Shown piece after piece: positions 1 through 7,386 of a stretch of 64,000 nucleotides of DNA. Within the stretch, counting starts at the first letter, position 1. The number at the start of each line of letters is the position of its first letter. Source of the stretch: an uncultured Neomegalonema sp. (GTDB lineage: Bacteria > Pseudomonadota > Alphaproteobacteria > Rhodobacterales > Rhodobacteraceae); the NCBI GenBank assembly GCA_937990185.1, contig CALKBI010000021.1:1-64000 (forward strand). Reading direction: 5' to 3'. Both the position numbers and the translations under genes were made by a program. The notes beneath the pieces were generated by a model that was not told the DNA's origin, did not search any database, and saw nothing but the letters and a program-made list of their open reading frames with translations.

Positions 1-551
1 GCCTGCGGTCCTTGCGCGATAACGGAAAGCGGCACATGCCCGACTTCACTCTGTGTCTGATACCGCAGCCACCGCCGGATATCGGCATCCGTCATCGGCG
101 TGAGAGGGTGATCCTGCATCCCGGATTCGTTCAGTGGTTTGTCACCGACGAAAAGATGCCCCTGATAGATCGTGCGCCCCGTGGTGGGAAAAGCCGGACA
201 GACGATGACCCCCGACACCTTCAGCGCCTTCGCCAATGCCTCAGCAACCGGGCCGATATTTCCTTCGCGCGTCGAGTCAAAAGTGGAGCAATATTTGAAG
301 ACGATCTGTTGGCAACCCTGAGCCAACAACCAATCGAGCGCCGCAAGACTGTCTCGCACAGCCTCCCCGACGGGAGACGATCGGCTCTTGAGGGAGACGA
401 CACCGGCTTCAATATCCGCAGGCGCTGAATCGGTCGGGACACCTGGAAACTGCGCTGTTCTCAGCCCGCCTTCGGGTGCAACTCCCTTGGCAAGAGTATT
501 TGCGATGTCACTCGCGCCGGTGAAATCATCCGCAATGACACCGATCAGCAT
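1..551 (-). CDS. otnK: 3-oxo-tetronate 4-kinase-like four-carbon acid sugar kinase (DUF1537), 3' end outside window
   Basis: Reading the minus strand from an ATG at 551 gives about 183 residues without a stop to the window edge, so only the N-terminal part is present. It begins MLIGVIADDFTGASDIANTL, the nucleotide/substrate-binding start typical of the OtnK/DUF1537 kinases, and later has FKYCSTFDSTREGNIGP, the second conserved block of that N-terminal domain. Family members phosphorylate 3-oxo-tetronate or related C4 acid sugars at O4. It follows the racemase-like gene by 4 bases and closes the visible part of the tct operon, so the operon probably degrades a C4 sugar acid. The exact substrate is inference. 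Confidence 0.8.
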   Translation of the reverse strand, partial: MLIGVIADDFTGASDIANTLAKGVAPEGGLRTAQFPGVPTDSAPADIEAGVVSLKSRSSPVGEAVRDSLAALDWLLAQGCQQIVFKYCSTFDSTREGNIGPVAEALAKALKVSGVIVCPAFPTTGRTIYQGHLFVGDKPLNESGMQDHPLTPMTDADIRRWLRYQTQSEVGHVPLSVIAQGPQ

Positions 552-555
552 GGTT

Positions 556-1221
556 TCATGCCCCGCTCCCGCCGATCCTGCGCTGCATTTCGGTAATGGC
601 AGCTTCGGGACTGGTCAACACCGGGAGCCGCGAACCGGCGCGAATGGTTTCGGCGGCGCTCGCCATCGAAAACTGCGCCAGCAGGATAACGTCGGCATTT
701 TCGATCCCCGCAGCGGTTTCGGCAATCAACCGATCATGGGTCTCGGTATCACCTGCTCGTTTGGCATCCATCGCGCCGTCACAAAAGACCGAGGCAATTT
801 GAGCGTCGCTGCCCCGGGCAGCAGCGGCTTCGCGAAACTCAACTTCCATACCCGGTGCTGCGGGAGGAAACGTGTAGATCATCGCAACCCTTTCGCCATG
901 CGCAAAGGCGTTGTCAAACATCGCTTCATTGGGCTTCATCACAGGAACCTTCGACTTGCGCGCAGCATCGTCGATGGCTTGCCCGAAGGCCGAACAGGTA
1001 AAGAGGATACCTTGCGAGTCGATGGATTCGGCATATTGAGACAATGCGACGATCCGGTCCCAGAGGTTTTGGGACAGTTCCTCAGATTTGCGGCGGTCTT
1101 CCGACAAACCTTCCTCGAGGATACTGACGGTTTCGACATCCGGCCATAGCGCTTTCGCCGCCGCCTCGATTGGATCGATGGCAACGCGCGTCGCGTGGAT
1201 CAAGGCGAGACGTGTTTTCAT
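556..1221 (-). CDS. Asp/Glu racemase-superfamily enzyme, atypical active site
   Basis: A 221-residue protein with the Asp/Glu/hydantoin racemase fold: an N-terminal ALIHATRVAIDPI segment, the first catalytic cysteine in LFTCSAFGQAID (about residue 76), and a C-terminal block NADVILLAQFSMASA. In racemases that C-terminal block carries the second catalytic cysteine; here the matching position is phenylalanine. The enzyme may therefore be an isomerase, lyase or decarboxylase rather than a two-base racemase. A GTG directly precedes the ATG used here (GTGATG), and the start lies 9 bases after the dehydrogenase stop, so it is probably translationally coupled. Neighbours place it in C4 acid metabolism. 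Substrate unknown. Confidence 0.75.
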   Translation of the reverse strand: MKTRLALIHATRVAIDPIEAAAKALWPDVETVSILEEGLSEDRRKSEELSQNLWDRIVALSQYAESIDSQGILFTCSAFGQAIDDAARKSKVPVMKPNEAMFDNAFAHGERVAMIYTFPPAAPGMEVEFREAAAARGSDAQIASVFCDGAMDAKRAGDTETHDRLIAETAAGIENADVILLAQFSMASAAETIRAGSRLPVLTSPEAAITEMQRRIGGSGA

Positions 1222-1230
1222 CACGTGCAG

Positions 1231-2316
1231 TTAGGCCGCTTGCGCCAAGGAATTCAGCGCATCGGTGACGTGACGACCAAAGACATCCGTGTTGACCGAA
1301 CCGCCCAGATCTCGGGTTCTTTTCATAGGGTCGTCGATTACAGTGTCTACTGCATCGGCTATCGCTTTACCCGCAGCCATCAACTTTGCTACGTCGCGCT
1401 GTTCGCCCAACCAAGTCAGCATCATCGCAGCTGAAAGGATCAACGAGGTTGGGTTTGCGATGTTTTGACCAGCGATATCAGGCGCAGATCCGTGCTGCGC
1501 CTGTGCGCAGCACAGCCCCGTCTCGGCATTGGCGTTGATCGATCCTGCAAGGCCTAGCGACCCCGAAAGTTCCGATGCCAAGTCGGATAGGATGTCCCCA
1601 TAGAAATTCGTCGCGACGACGACGTCATATTCATGCGGCTTACGCACGAGCAACGCGGCGAACGCATCGACGATCAGTTCCTCTGTCTCGACTTCCGGAT
1701 AGTCTTTGGCCACAGCGCGGAAACATTCGAGGAAGAGGCCATCCGTCATCAGGAACGAATTTGCCTTGTGAATGGCCGCTACTTTCTTCCCGCGCTGCAT
1801 GGCAAGCTTGAAGGCTTCGGTGCAAATACGCATCGAGCCATGCCGCGTGATTTTGCGAACCGAAAGGGCCATGTCCGGGTCCGGCATCATCTCACCGACA
1901 CCTTTGAACATATTGCGATCCGGATAAAAACCTTCCGTCGCCTCGCGCATGATGACGAGATCCATACCCGGCGCTTTGTTCGGTAGAAAATCGCGACTGC
2001 GCGCTGGGCGCACATTGGCATAGAGGTCGAGGCCGATGCGGAAACCGGCGGAGACATTGCGACCGCCTTCTGCGACGGACGGATAATCCATATGCGATTG
2101 AGTGCCAAGGATCACACCGTCAAATTCTGTACGGGCGCGGTCGAGAACCTCTTCGCGAAGTGTGATACCGTGGTTCCGAAGGCTGGTGAAACCAGACTCC
2201 TCTTCCTCGAACGTCAACCCGAGATCGAAACGAGCGTTGGCGACCTCAACAACCTCGAGCGTGGCAGCCATGATTTCCGGTCCGATGCCATCGCAGGGTA
2301 GCGTCATGATACGCAT
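1231..2316 (-). CDS. isocitrate/isopropylmalate dehydrogenase-family decarboxylating dehydrogenase (tartrate dehydrogenase-like)
   Basis: This 361-residue protein has the full length and motifs of the NAD-dependent beta-decarboxylating dehydrogenases: N-terminal LPCDGIGPEIM, the Arg-rich substrate segment (LYANVRPARS, VIMREATEG), the catalytic Lys in AAIHKANSF, the metal-binding Asp residues in NFYGDILSDLASEL, and the NAD-binding AQHGSAPDIAGQNIANPTSL. Such enzymes oxidise a 2-hydroxy acid and decarboxylate the product (isocitrate, isopropylmalate, tartrate, malate). In this operon it may act on tartrate or a related C4 acid imported by TctABC. It is not the leucine-pathway LeuB by context, since no leuC/leuD is nearby. 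An SD-like CGGAGA precedes the ATG. Confidence 0.82.
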   Translation of the reverse strand: MRIMTLPCDGIGPEIMAATLEVVEVANARFDLGLTFEEEESGFTSLRNHGITLREEVLDRARTEFDGVILGTQSHMDYPSVAEGGRNVSAGFRIGLDLYANVRPARSRDFLPNKAPGMDLVIMREATEGFYPDRNMFKGVGEMMPDPDMALSVRKITRHGSMRICTEAFKLAMQRGKKVAAIHKANSFLMTDGLFLECFRAVAKDYPEVETEELIVDAFAALLVRKPHEYDVVVATNFYGDILSDLASELSGSLGLAGSINANAETGLCCAQAQHGSAPDIAGQNIANPTSLILSAAMMLTWLGEQRDVAKLMAAGKAIADAVDTVIDDPMKRTRDLGGSVNTDVFGRHVTDALNSLAQAA

Positions 2317-2393
2317 GTCTTAAATCTCCGTTTCCTGACCCGCCGCACCTCTTGACCGACGGGAATAAATTTTTTTCCGACGAGCCGTGTTTC

Positions 2394-3914
2394 TTAGCCT
2401 GAGCGGTTAGCTTCCATCCGACGGCGCATTCGGCGACCAAGGAAGATTGGTAACGTGAAGCCGATGATTGCGATAACCCAAAGGATGATCGCAAGCGGGC
2501 TGCCGACGAGGATCGACCAGTCGCCGTCTGATATTGTCAGGGCGCGCCGCAGGTTCACTTCCATCTCGTTACCCAGCAAAATACCGAGGATGACCGGGAC
2601 GAGCGGCACGGTCAATTTCCGCAAAACCCAACCGAGGACGCCGAAGCCAACCATCAACATCACATCGAAGGTAGACCCTGTAATCGAGTAGATACCAACG
2701 AAGGAAATCATCGCCACGACCGGCATTAAAATGCGGGTCGGTACCAGCAGCACGCGCGTGAACAAGCCGACAAGCGGTATGTTCATAATGAGCAGCATGA
2801 AGTTTCCGATAAAGAGCGCGGCGATCAGACCCCAAACCACATCAGGGTTCTTTTGGAACAAAAGCGGTCCGGGCGTAATGTTCAACTGAAGCAGGACCGC
2901 CAACAAAACTGCTGTCGTTCCCGATCCCGGCACACCAAGCGCCAACATGGGAACCAATGCGCCGCCAGAGGCAGCATTGTTTCCTGCTTCCGGAGCAGCC
3001 ACACCGCGGGGGTCACCCTCACCAAAGGTTTCACCTTTACGATCGACCGCTTGCTTTTCAAGCGAGTAAGCGAGGAAAGAGCCGAGCGATGCGCCAGCTC
3101 CGGGCAATACACCGGAGATGAAGCCGATAATCGTGCCACGGCCCATCGTAGGGATACAGCGCCTCACCATCTTCCAGTCGGGCAACAGCTTGCCGACCTT
3201 AGCGCCGGTTTTCCCAATCTCACCGCTCTTGTGTTTCTCGAGGAAGATGAAAACTTCCGAAAGGGCGAAGAGGCCAACAATGGCAATCAGGAAATCGATA
3301 CCGTCATAGAGGTGGATATGGTCGAAGGTAAAACGCTGCGATCCGGTTTGGGAGTCGCTGCCAATCATGGCGATGCCCAACCCGAAGGCCGCCGCGAATG
3401 CTGATTTAGCCTGATTGGTCGCCGTGATCCCGCCAAGCGTAGCAAAGGCGAGCGTGAACAGGACGAAATACTCTGCAGGACCGAAAAGCAGCGCGATTTT
3501 CACAAGCTGCGGCGCGAGCAAAACAAGTCCACAGGTCGCAAAGAACGCACCAACGAACGAAGCGATGCCCGATAGCGTCAACGCTTCGCCTGCTCTGCCC
3601 TGCTGTGCCATGGGATAACCGTCAAGGCAGGTCATCATCGCCGGTTCGTCGCCGGGAATATTGAGCAAGATCGACGATATTCGCCCGCCATACATTGCGC
3701 CGTAATAGATGCTTGTTAACAGGATCAAAGATGGGGTCGGACCGAGACCAAGCGAGAAAGCAATTGGGATCATGATCGCAACGCCATTCGCCGGCCCCAG
3801 ACCGGGAAGCGCGCCCATCAATGTTCCGAGAAAACAACCCACCAATGCCAGAAACAGGTTCTCAGCAGTCAGAGCGATGGCGAATCCGTCGCCGAGGGAT
3901 GAAAGTACGTCCAC
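2394..3914 (-). CDS. tctA: tripartite tricarboxylate transporter large membrane subunit TctA
   Basis: A 506-residue polytopic inner-membrane protein. It shows the TctA signatures: GTLMGALPGLGPANGVAIMIP near the N terminus, IYYGAMYGGRISSILLNIPG, and in the second half GFISGVLPGAGASLGSFLAYSLEK and APEAGNNAASGGALVPMLALGVPGSGTTAVLL. TctA is the translocation subunit that, with TctB and the periplasmic TctC, imports carboxylates by a secondary mechanism. The start used is GTG, 12 bases after the tctB stop, preceded by a G-rich SD. It shares one operon with tctB and tctC upstream and the dehydrogenase downstream. Confidence 0.93.
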   Translation of the reverse strand: MDVLSSLGDGFAIALTAENLFLALVGCFLGTLMGALPGLGPANGVAIMIPIAFSLGLGPTPSLILLTSIYYGAMYGGRISSILLNIPGDEPAMMTCLDGYPMAQQGRAGEALTLSGIASFVGAFFATCGLVLLAPQLVKIALLFGPAEYFVLFTLAFATLGGITATNQAKSAFAAAFGLGIAMIGSDSQTGSQRFTFDHIHLYDGIDFLIAIVGLFALSEVFIFLEKHKSGEIGKTGAKVGKLLPDWKMVRRCIPTMGRGTIIGFISGVLPGAGASLGSFLAYSLEKQAVDRKGETFGEGDPRGVAAPEAGNNAASGGALVPMLALGVPGSGTTAVLLAVLLQLNITPGPLLFQKNPDVVWGLIAALFIGNFMLLIMNIPLVGLFTRVLLVPTRILMPVVAMISFVGIYSITGSTFDVMLMVGFGVLGWVLRKLTVPLVPVILGILLGNEMEVNLRRALTISDGDWSILVGSPLAIILWVIAIIGFTLPIFLGRRMRRRMEANRSG

Positions 3915-3926
3915 AGTACCGCCCCC

Positions 3927-4358
3927 TTAAAACCCAAATGGACCCTTGGCCAAAGACAGGCCGAGGATCAGGTGAAAAACGACATAAATTCCGACGGATG
4001 TGAGAGCCCCTGTGACCAACGACATCAGCGGCGTCGTACCGAGCCGCCATGTCAGATAAGCCGTGGCAAAAACCGTTGAAATTAAGAAACCAAACTCGGG
4101 GAGCATCCATCCGTAAAGAAGCATAACCGCAGCGGCCATCCCGATTTCAAGAAGCTCACGGAAATGGGGCCAGTCTGGTTCGGAGTCAGGGCGCAGGATA
4201 AAGATCAGCGAACAAAGACCCAGAACGCCGCCGACGATATAGGGAAAGGTACGAGGACCAATCACATCGACCATGAAACTGTCTGGAATGATTGAAGCGG
4301 CCCAAATATAAAAGATCGCTAGCGCCAACCCGAAACCGCCGAAAATGCGGTCACTCAT
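3927..4358 (-). CDS. tctB: tripartite tricarboxylate transporter small membrane subunit TctB
   Basis: A 143-residue protein with four predicted membrane segments (about residues 8-28, 38-58, 72-100 and 118-138), the size and topology of TctB. It contains the family-like IGPRTFPYIVGGVLGLCSLIFIL segment after the first hydrophobic stretch. A clear GGAGGGA ribosome-binding site precedes the ATG. TctB is the small membrane subunit that works with TctA. The sequence family is poorly conserved, so the call rests on topology plus its place between tctC and tctA. Confidence 0.85.
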   Translation of the reverse strand: MSDRIFGGFGLALAIFYIWAASIIPDSFMVDVIGPRTFPYIVGGVLGLCSLIFILRPDSEPDWPHFRELLEIGMAAAVMLLYGWMLPEFGFLISTVFATAYLTWRLGTTPLMSLVTGALTSVGIYVVFHLILGLSLAKGPFGF

Positions 4359-4426
4359 AAATCCCTCCTGTGAACAATGGGGAAGAAAGGGCCACCTCCG
4401 TCAGAGGCAGCCCCAAGGAGGAAGCG

Positions 4427-5413
4427 TTACTTGAGGATGCCGATTTCTTTCGACAGTTTCGTAATGTCCTTGATCGACCCCTCAACGAAGTCATCCATAT
4501 CGTCGCCGAAGTTGTTAAACGTCGCCATGGCCGCCGCTTCCAAATCTTTCTGGAACCCTTCATCTTCGGTCATTTTCATGATCGCGTCTTTCCAGAACGC
4601 TTTAGCTTTGTCTGAAGCGCCAGCAGGCATATAGAGGCCGCGCCAATTTGCACCAACGACATCATAGCCTTGCTCTTTCGCGGTCGGGATGTCGGGATGG
4701 CTTTTCAAGCGCTCCGGCCCGAGGATAGCAATAATGCGGATATCGCCTGACTCTAGAAAACCGAGCATTTCAGAGAAATCACCGGACAGTGCTTCTACAG
4801 AGTTGGAGAGCAAGCCCGTCATCGCTTCGCCGCCGCCGGAGTAAGAGACGTATTTCAACTTGGTGACGTCTTCCATTCCCGCTGCCCGTGCAATAAGCAT
4901 CGGTTTGATGTGGTCATAGCTGCCAACGGACGAACCACCTGCAATCCCAACGGAACGCGGGTTCATTTTAATCGCACCCATCATCTCACCGAGATTATTA
5001 AACGGCGAGTCTTTAGGCACGGCGATCGCACCGTATTCAGCGCCGAATGTCGCGAGCCAATGTACGTCTTCTTTCGACGCGCCTTTATAGATGCCCTGAG
5101 CAATTCGAGCGCTGGTACTCATCGACGCTGCAACAATCAGATTGTTGTCTTCGTTCCGCTCTTTCGTGACGTGCGCGAATGCGACGCCGCCTCCACCACC
5201 CGACATGTTTGTGACTTGCATGGTGTCTTCGATAATGTCGAGGTCAAAGAGGTATTTTGCGGTCGTCCGACAGATGAAGTCCCAGCCCCCGCCCGGGTTG
5301 GATGGCGCGATGCATTGCGGACTTTCCACCTTGAAATCTTCTGCGACAGCGAGCGAGCCGCTTATTAGCGTTGCGGCAAGCGCAAGAGCGCTGATGCGAG
5401 CGAATCTGATCAT
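4427..5413 (-). CDS. tctC: periplasmic substrate-binding protein TctC of the tripartite tricarboxylate transporter
   Basis: The chosen ATG gives 328 residues starting MIRFARISALALAATLISGS, a signal peptide cleaved near AVAED, with GGGAGGAGA six bases upstream. A longer frame exists upstream to 5473 but lacks a signal peptide start. The body resembles the Bug/TctC family: WDFICRTTAKYLFD, the glycine-rich VTNMSGGGGGVAFAHV, VPKDSPFNNLGEMMGAIKMNP, and VGANWRGLYMPAGASD. It captures the carboxylate in the periplasm for TctAB. First gene of the minus-strand operon, divergent from the GntR regulator. Confidence 0.92.
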   Translation of the reverse strand: MIRFARISALALAATLISGSLAVAEDFKVESPQCIAPSNPGGGWDFICRTTAKYLFDLDIIEDTMQVTNMSGGGGGVAFAHVTKERNEDNNLIVAASMSTSARIAQGIYKGASKEDVHWLATFGAEYGAIAVPKDSPFNNLGEMMGAIKMNPRSVGIAGGSSVGSYDHIKPMLIARAAGMEDVTKLKYVSYSGGGEAMTGLLSNSVEALSGDFSEMLGFLESGDIRIIAILGPERLKSHPDIPTAKEQGYDVVGANWRGLYMPAGASDKAKAFWKDAIMKMTEDEGFQKDLEAAAMATFNNFGDDMDDFVEGSIKDITKLSKEIGILK

Positions 5414-5585
5414 CTTGAATCTCCTCCCGGTTTGAACAACTTCGTGGCGCGTATGATTCGCGCTATCAAACAAGACTGCATATTAAGCTATAAAAAGCCA
5501 ATATGTGTTCTGACGTGATTATCTGTCAATCGCCGAGGAATGGAAGGTAGGCTTCTATTATCCAAGTTTTCTAGGAAAAATTGAT

Positions 5586-5602
5586 TGAAAATAACATTTT
5601 CA
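5586..5602. promoter_or_regulatory. 17-bp perfect palindrome in the tctC/gntR divergent region, candidate operator
   Basis: TGAAAAT-AAC-ATTTTCA has two 7-base arms that are exact reverse complements around a 3-base spacer. It lies in the AT-rich interval between the start of tctC and the start of the GntR regulator. GntR/FCD regulators commonly bind short palindromes of about this size in such a place. Binding is inference. Confidence 0.45.
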
Positions 5603-5683
5603 GAATATTTTTAATATTAGCAGTATGCCATGTTAGGATTTTGAGTAATTGAAGTACAATTCAGTATATCAAGGCGAACTCAA

Positions 5684-6634
5684 TTGCGATCCAGTGATCT
5701 CCCTACCCGCATCTCCACGCGATTGCTGCGTGACATTGCATCGGGTGCGCTCTCGGAAGGGGAGCATGTCAGAGGGCAAAAAGTTGCGGATCGATATGGC
5801 GTATCAAGAACGCCGGTCCGCGAAGCGCTCGAACTTCTCCACGAAAAAGGTATTCTGACGCGGCAAGTTAATCGCGGCTACTTCGTCGCCTCATCTCTAC
5901 CTGACGATCTTGAAAGACTTCTGAATGAAGGCGGCAACGAAACGCCCAAAGATTACCAACGACTTGCAAATGACTGGCTCACCGATCTATTGCCCGAAAA
6001 TGTGACTGAGCAGATGCTACGAGAACGCTATTGCTGGTCTAAAGCCAAAGTGAACGAACTTCTTCTACGGGCGGCACGAGAGGGTTGGGTAGAGCGCAAG
6101 GAAGGGTATGGCTGGCGCTTTCTTCCCGTTGCAAAGACGCCCGAAGCATTCGACGAAATTTACCGTTTTCGCATGGCTATCGAGCCGGCAGCAATGCTTG
6201 AACCCTCCTTCGAATTGGATCGAAAAATTCTGGAGGAGCAACGCCGCATTCAGGAAAGTATGCTTGACATTGCCGTAGCCTCTACGCCCGGTGAAGCATT
6301 GCTAGCGAATGGCTCACTTTTCCACGAAGAGATCATCAAGCTTTCAGGCAATGTTTTTTTTCTTCAAGCGCTTCAACGCGTCAATAAGATGCGGCGTTTG
6401 ATGGAGTACAGAGCCGAGATCAATCACGAACGTTTGGTTGAGCAATGCACCGAGCACCTTGAAATTTTAGCACTACTTGAGCGTGGTGAGATCGTCGATG
6501 CTTCCTACCGAATGCGACAACACCTCAGCGGAGCGTTGAAACGCAAATCACCTCTGACATGGAGTTGGGCCGGATCGCTGAGCGAACGGACGACGAAAAA
6601 AAAAGCGCTGACCATGCAAAACATACATCTATAG
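5684..6634 (+). CDS. GntR-family (FCD) transcriptional regulator with two winged-helix segments
   Basis: A 316-residue regulator starting at TTG with AAGGCGA seven bases upstream. Residues 1-70 are a typical GntR winged helix (GEHVRGQKVADRYGVSRTPVREALELLHEKGILTR). Residues about 85-150 look like a second winged helix (DWLTDLLPENVTEQMLRERYCWSKAKVNELLLRAAREGWVER) with its own wing. Residues about 155-300 are a helical FCD ligand-binding domain, with FDEIYRFRMAIEPAA and FHEEIIKLSGN. It is divergent from the tct operon, so it probably controls it in response to the imported acid. The second winged helix makes it longer than the usual 220-250 residues of FCD regulators. Confidence 0.85.
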   Translation: MRSSDLPTRISTRLLRDIASGALSEGEHVRGQKVADRYGVSRTPVREALELLHEKGILTRQVNRGYFVASSLPDDLERLLNEGGNETPKDYQRLANDWLTDLLPENVTEQMLRERYCWSKAKVNELLLRAAREGWVERKEGYGWRFLPVAKTPEAFDEIYRFRMAIEPAAMLEPSFELDRKILEEQRRIQESMLDIAVASTPGEALLANGSLFHEEIIKLSGNVFFLQALQRVNKMRRLMEYRAEINHERLVEQCTEHLEILALLERGEIVDASYRMRQHLSGALKRKSPLTWSWAGSLSERTTKKKALTMQNIHL

Positions 6635-7016
6635 AAATGGGTGCACTGAAAATCGCATTGAATTGAAAGCTATGAAGTTTGAATACCCCGCTAGGGCTAA
6701 GGTCAGTTCACACTCGTATCATTCATCCATGTGTTGACGGTTGCGCTAAAACTGATGCGGGATGTCTAATTCCTCGCCTAATCCTCGTCGAAGCGCTTTC
6801 ACATTTCTTCAAAGTCACCGCCCACACGACGCAAAATGTTTAAGTAAGCCTGTACAATTTCCAATCTCGTGAAAAATGGGATGATTACCAAGGGACTTAC
6901 ATAGCGAGAAAGGAGATCATCGAGTAGAGCCACCTTTGCTTTCCGTTCCACACACGTCCATTTTTCGGCCACCGACAACAGTGAACAAAACACGGGTCAT
7001 AGTCATTTGACGTCTT
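6635..7016. other. non-coding interval after the GntR gene
   Basis: No convincing gene was seen. One minus-strand frame of 64 codons (6799-6993) has no clear ribosome-binding site and no recognisable family, and is left out. The stretch is AT-rich and ends in the terminator hairpin at 7017. Confidence 0.5.
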
Positions 7017-7040
7017 AAAAAGCCAAAATCAGGCTTTTTT
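7017..7040. terminator. bidirectional intrinsic terminator
   Basis: An AAAAAGCC / GGCTTTTT inverted repeat (7017-7024 and 7032-7039) with a 7-base loop is followed by T-runs on both strands. On the minus strand it lies about 165 bases past the tRNA-Leu 3' end; on the plus strand it could end readthrough from the GntR gene. Confidence 0.65.
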
Positions 7041-7204
7041 GATAGAATTGCCGTTCTCCGAAAGCAGAGGCCTCAGCTTTTTAAGCGCTTCAGTTCATAA
7101 AAGGCGCACTAGCAATCAACCAAATTTTGGAGGGTTGCTGAAAAGGCGGGGCAATTCCAGCACAACCAAAATATATCAATAAAATGAACAAGATAAAATG
7201 TAAG

Positions 7205-7291
7205 TGGTGCGGTCGAGAAGACTCGAACTTCCACCCGTGTTACCGGACAGCGACCTCAACGCTGCGCGTCTACCAATTCCGCCACGACCGC
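7205..7291 (-). tRNA. tRNA-Leu (anticodon GAG)
   Basis: Read on the minus strand this folds as a class II tRNA: acceptor stem GCGGTCG pairing with CGACCGC, D-loop segment AATTGGTAGACGCG, anticodon stem CAGCG/CGCTG enclosing TTGAGGT (anticodon GAG, reading CUC/CUU), a long variable arm (TCCGGTAACACGGG region), T-loop GTTCGAGTC, and an encoded 3' CCA at 7205-7207. The long variable arm and anticodon both support leucine. Confidence 0.95.
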
Positions 7292-7386
7292 ACAATACGT
7301 GGTGAGAGCGCGTCTTAGCAAAGGAGGAATGGCTTGTGAAGTGGATTATTTAATCAAATCCACCAAACTACCAATTCCGCAGATCC

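Noticed and set aside
388-1149. A 253-codon plus-strand open frame
   Set aside because: It runs antisense to the racemase-like gene and the kinase start, with composition of an antisense shadow and no family features.
1231-2316. Assignment as leuB (3-isopropylmalate dehydrogenase)
   Set aside because: Family motifs allow it, but the operon has no leuC/leuD and is linked to a carboxylate transporter, so a tartrate-type enzyme fits better.
6799-6993. A 64-codon minus-strand frame in the gap before tRNA-Leu
   Set aside because: No ribosome-binding site, no recognised family, and the surrounding region is AT-rich and non-coding in appearance.
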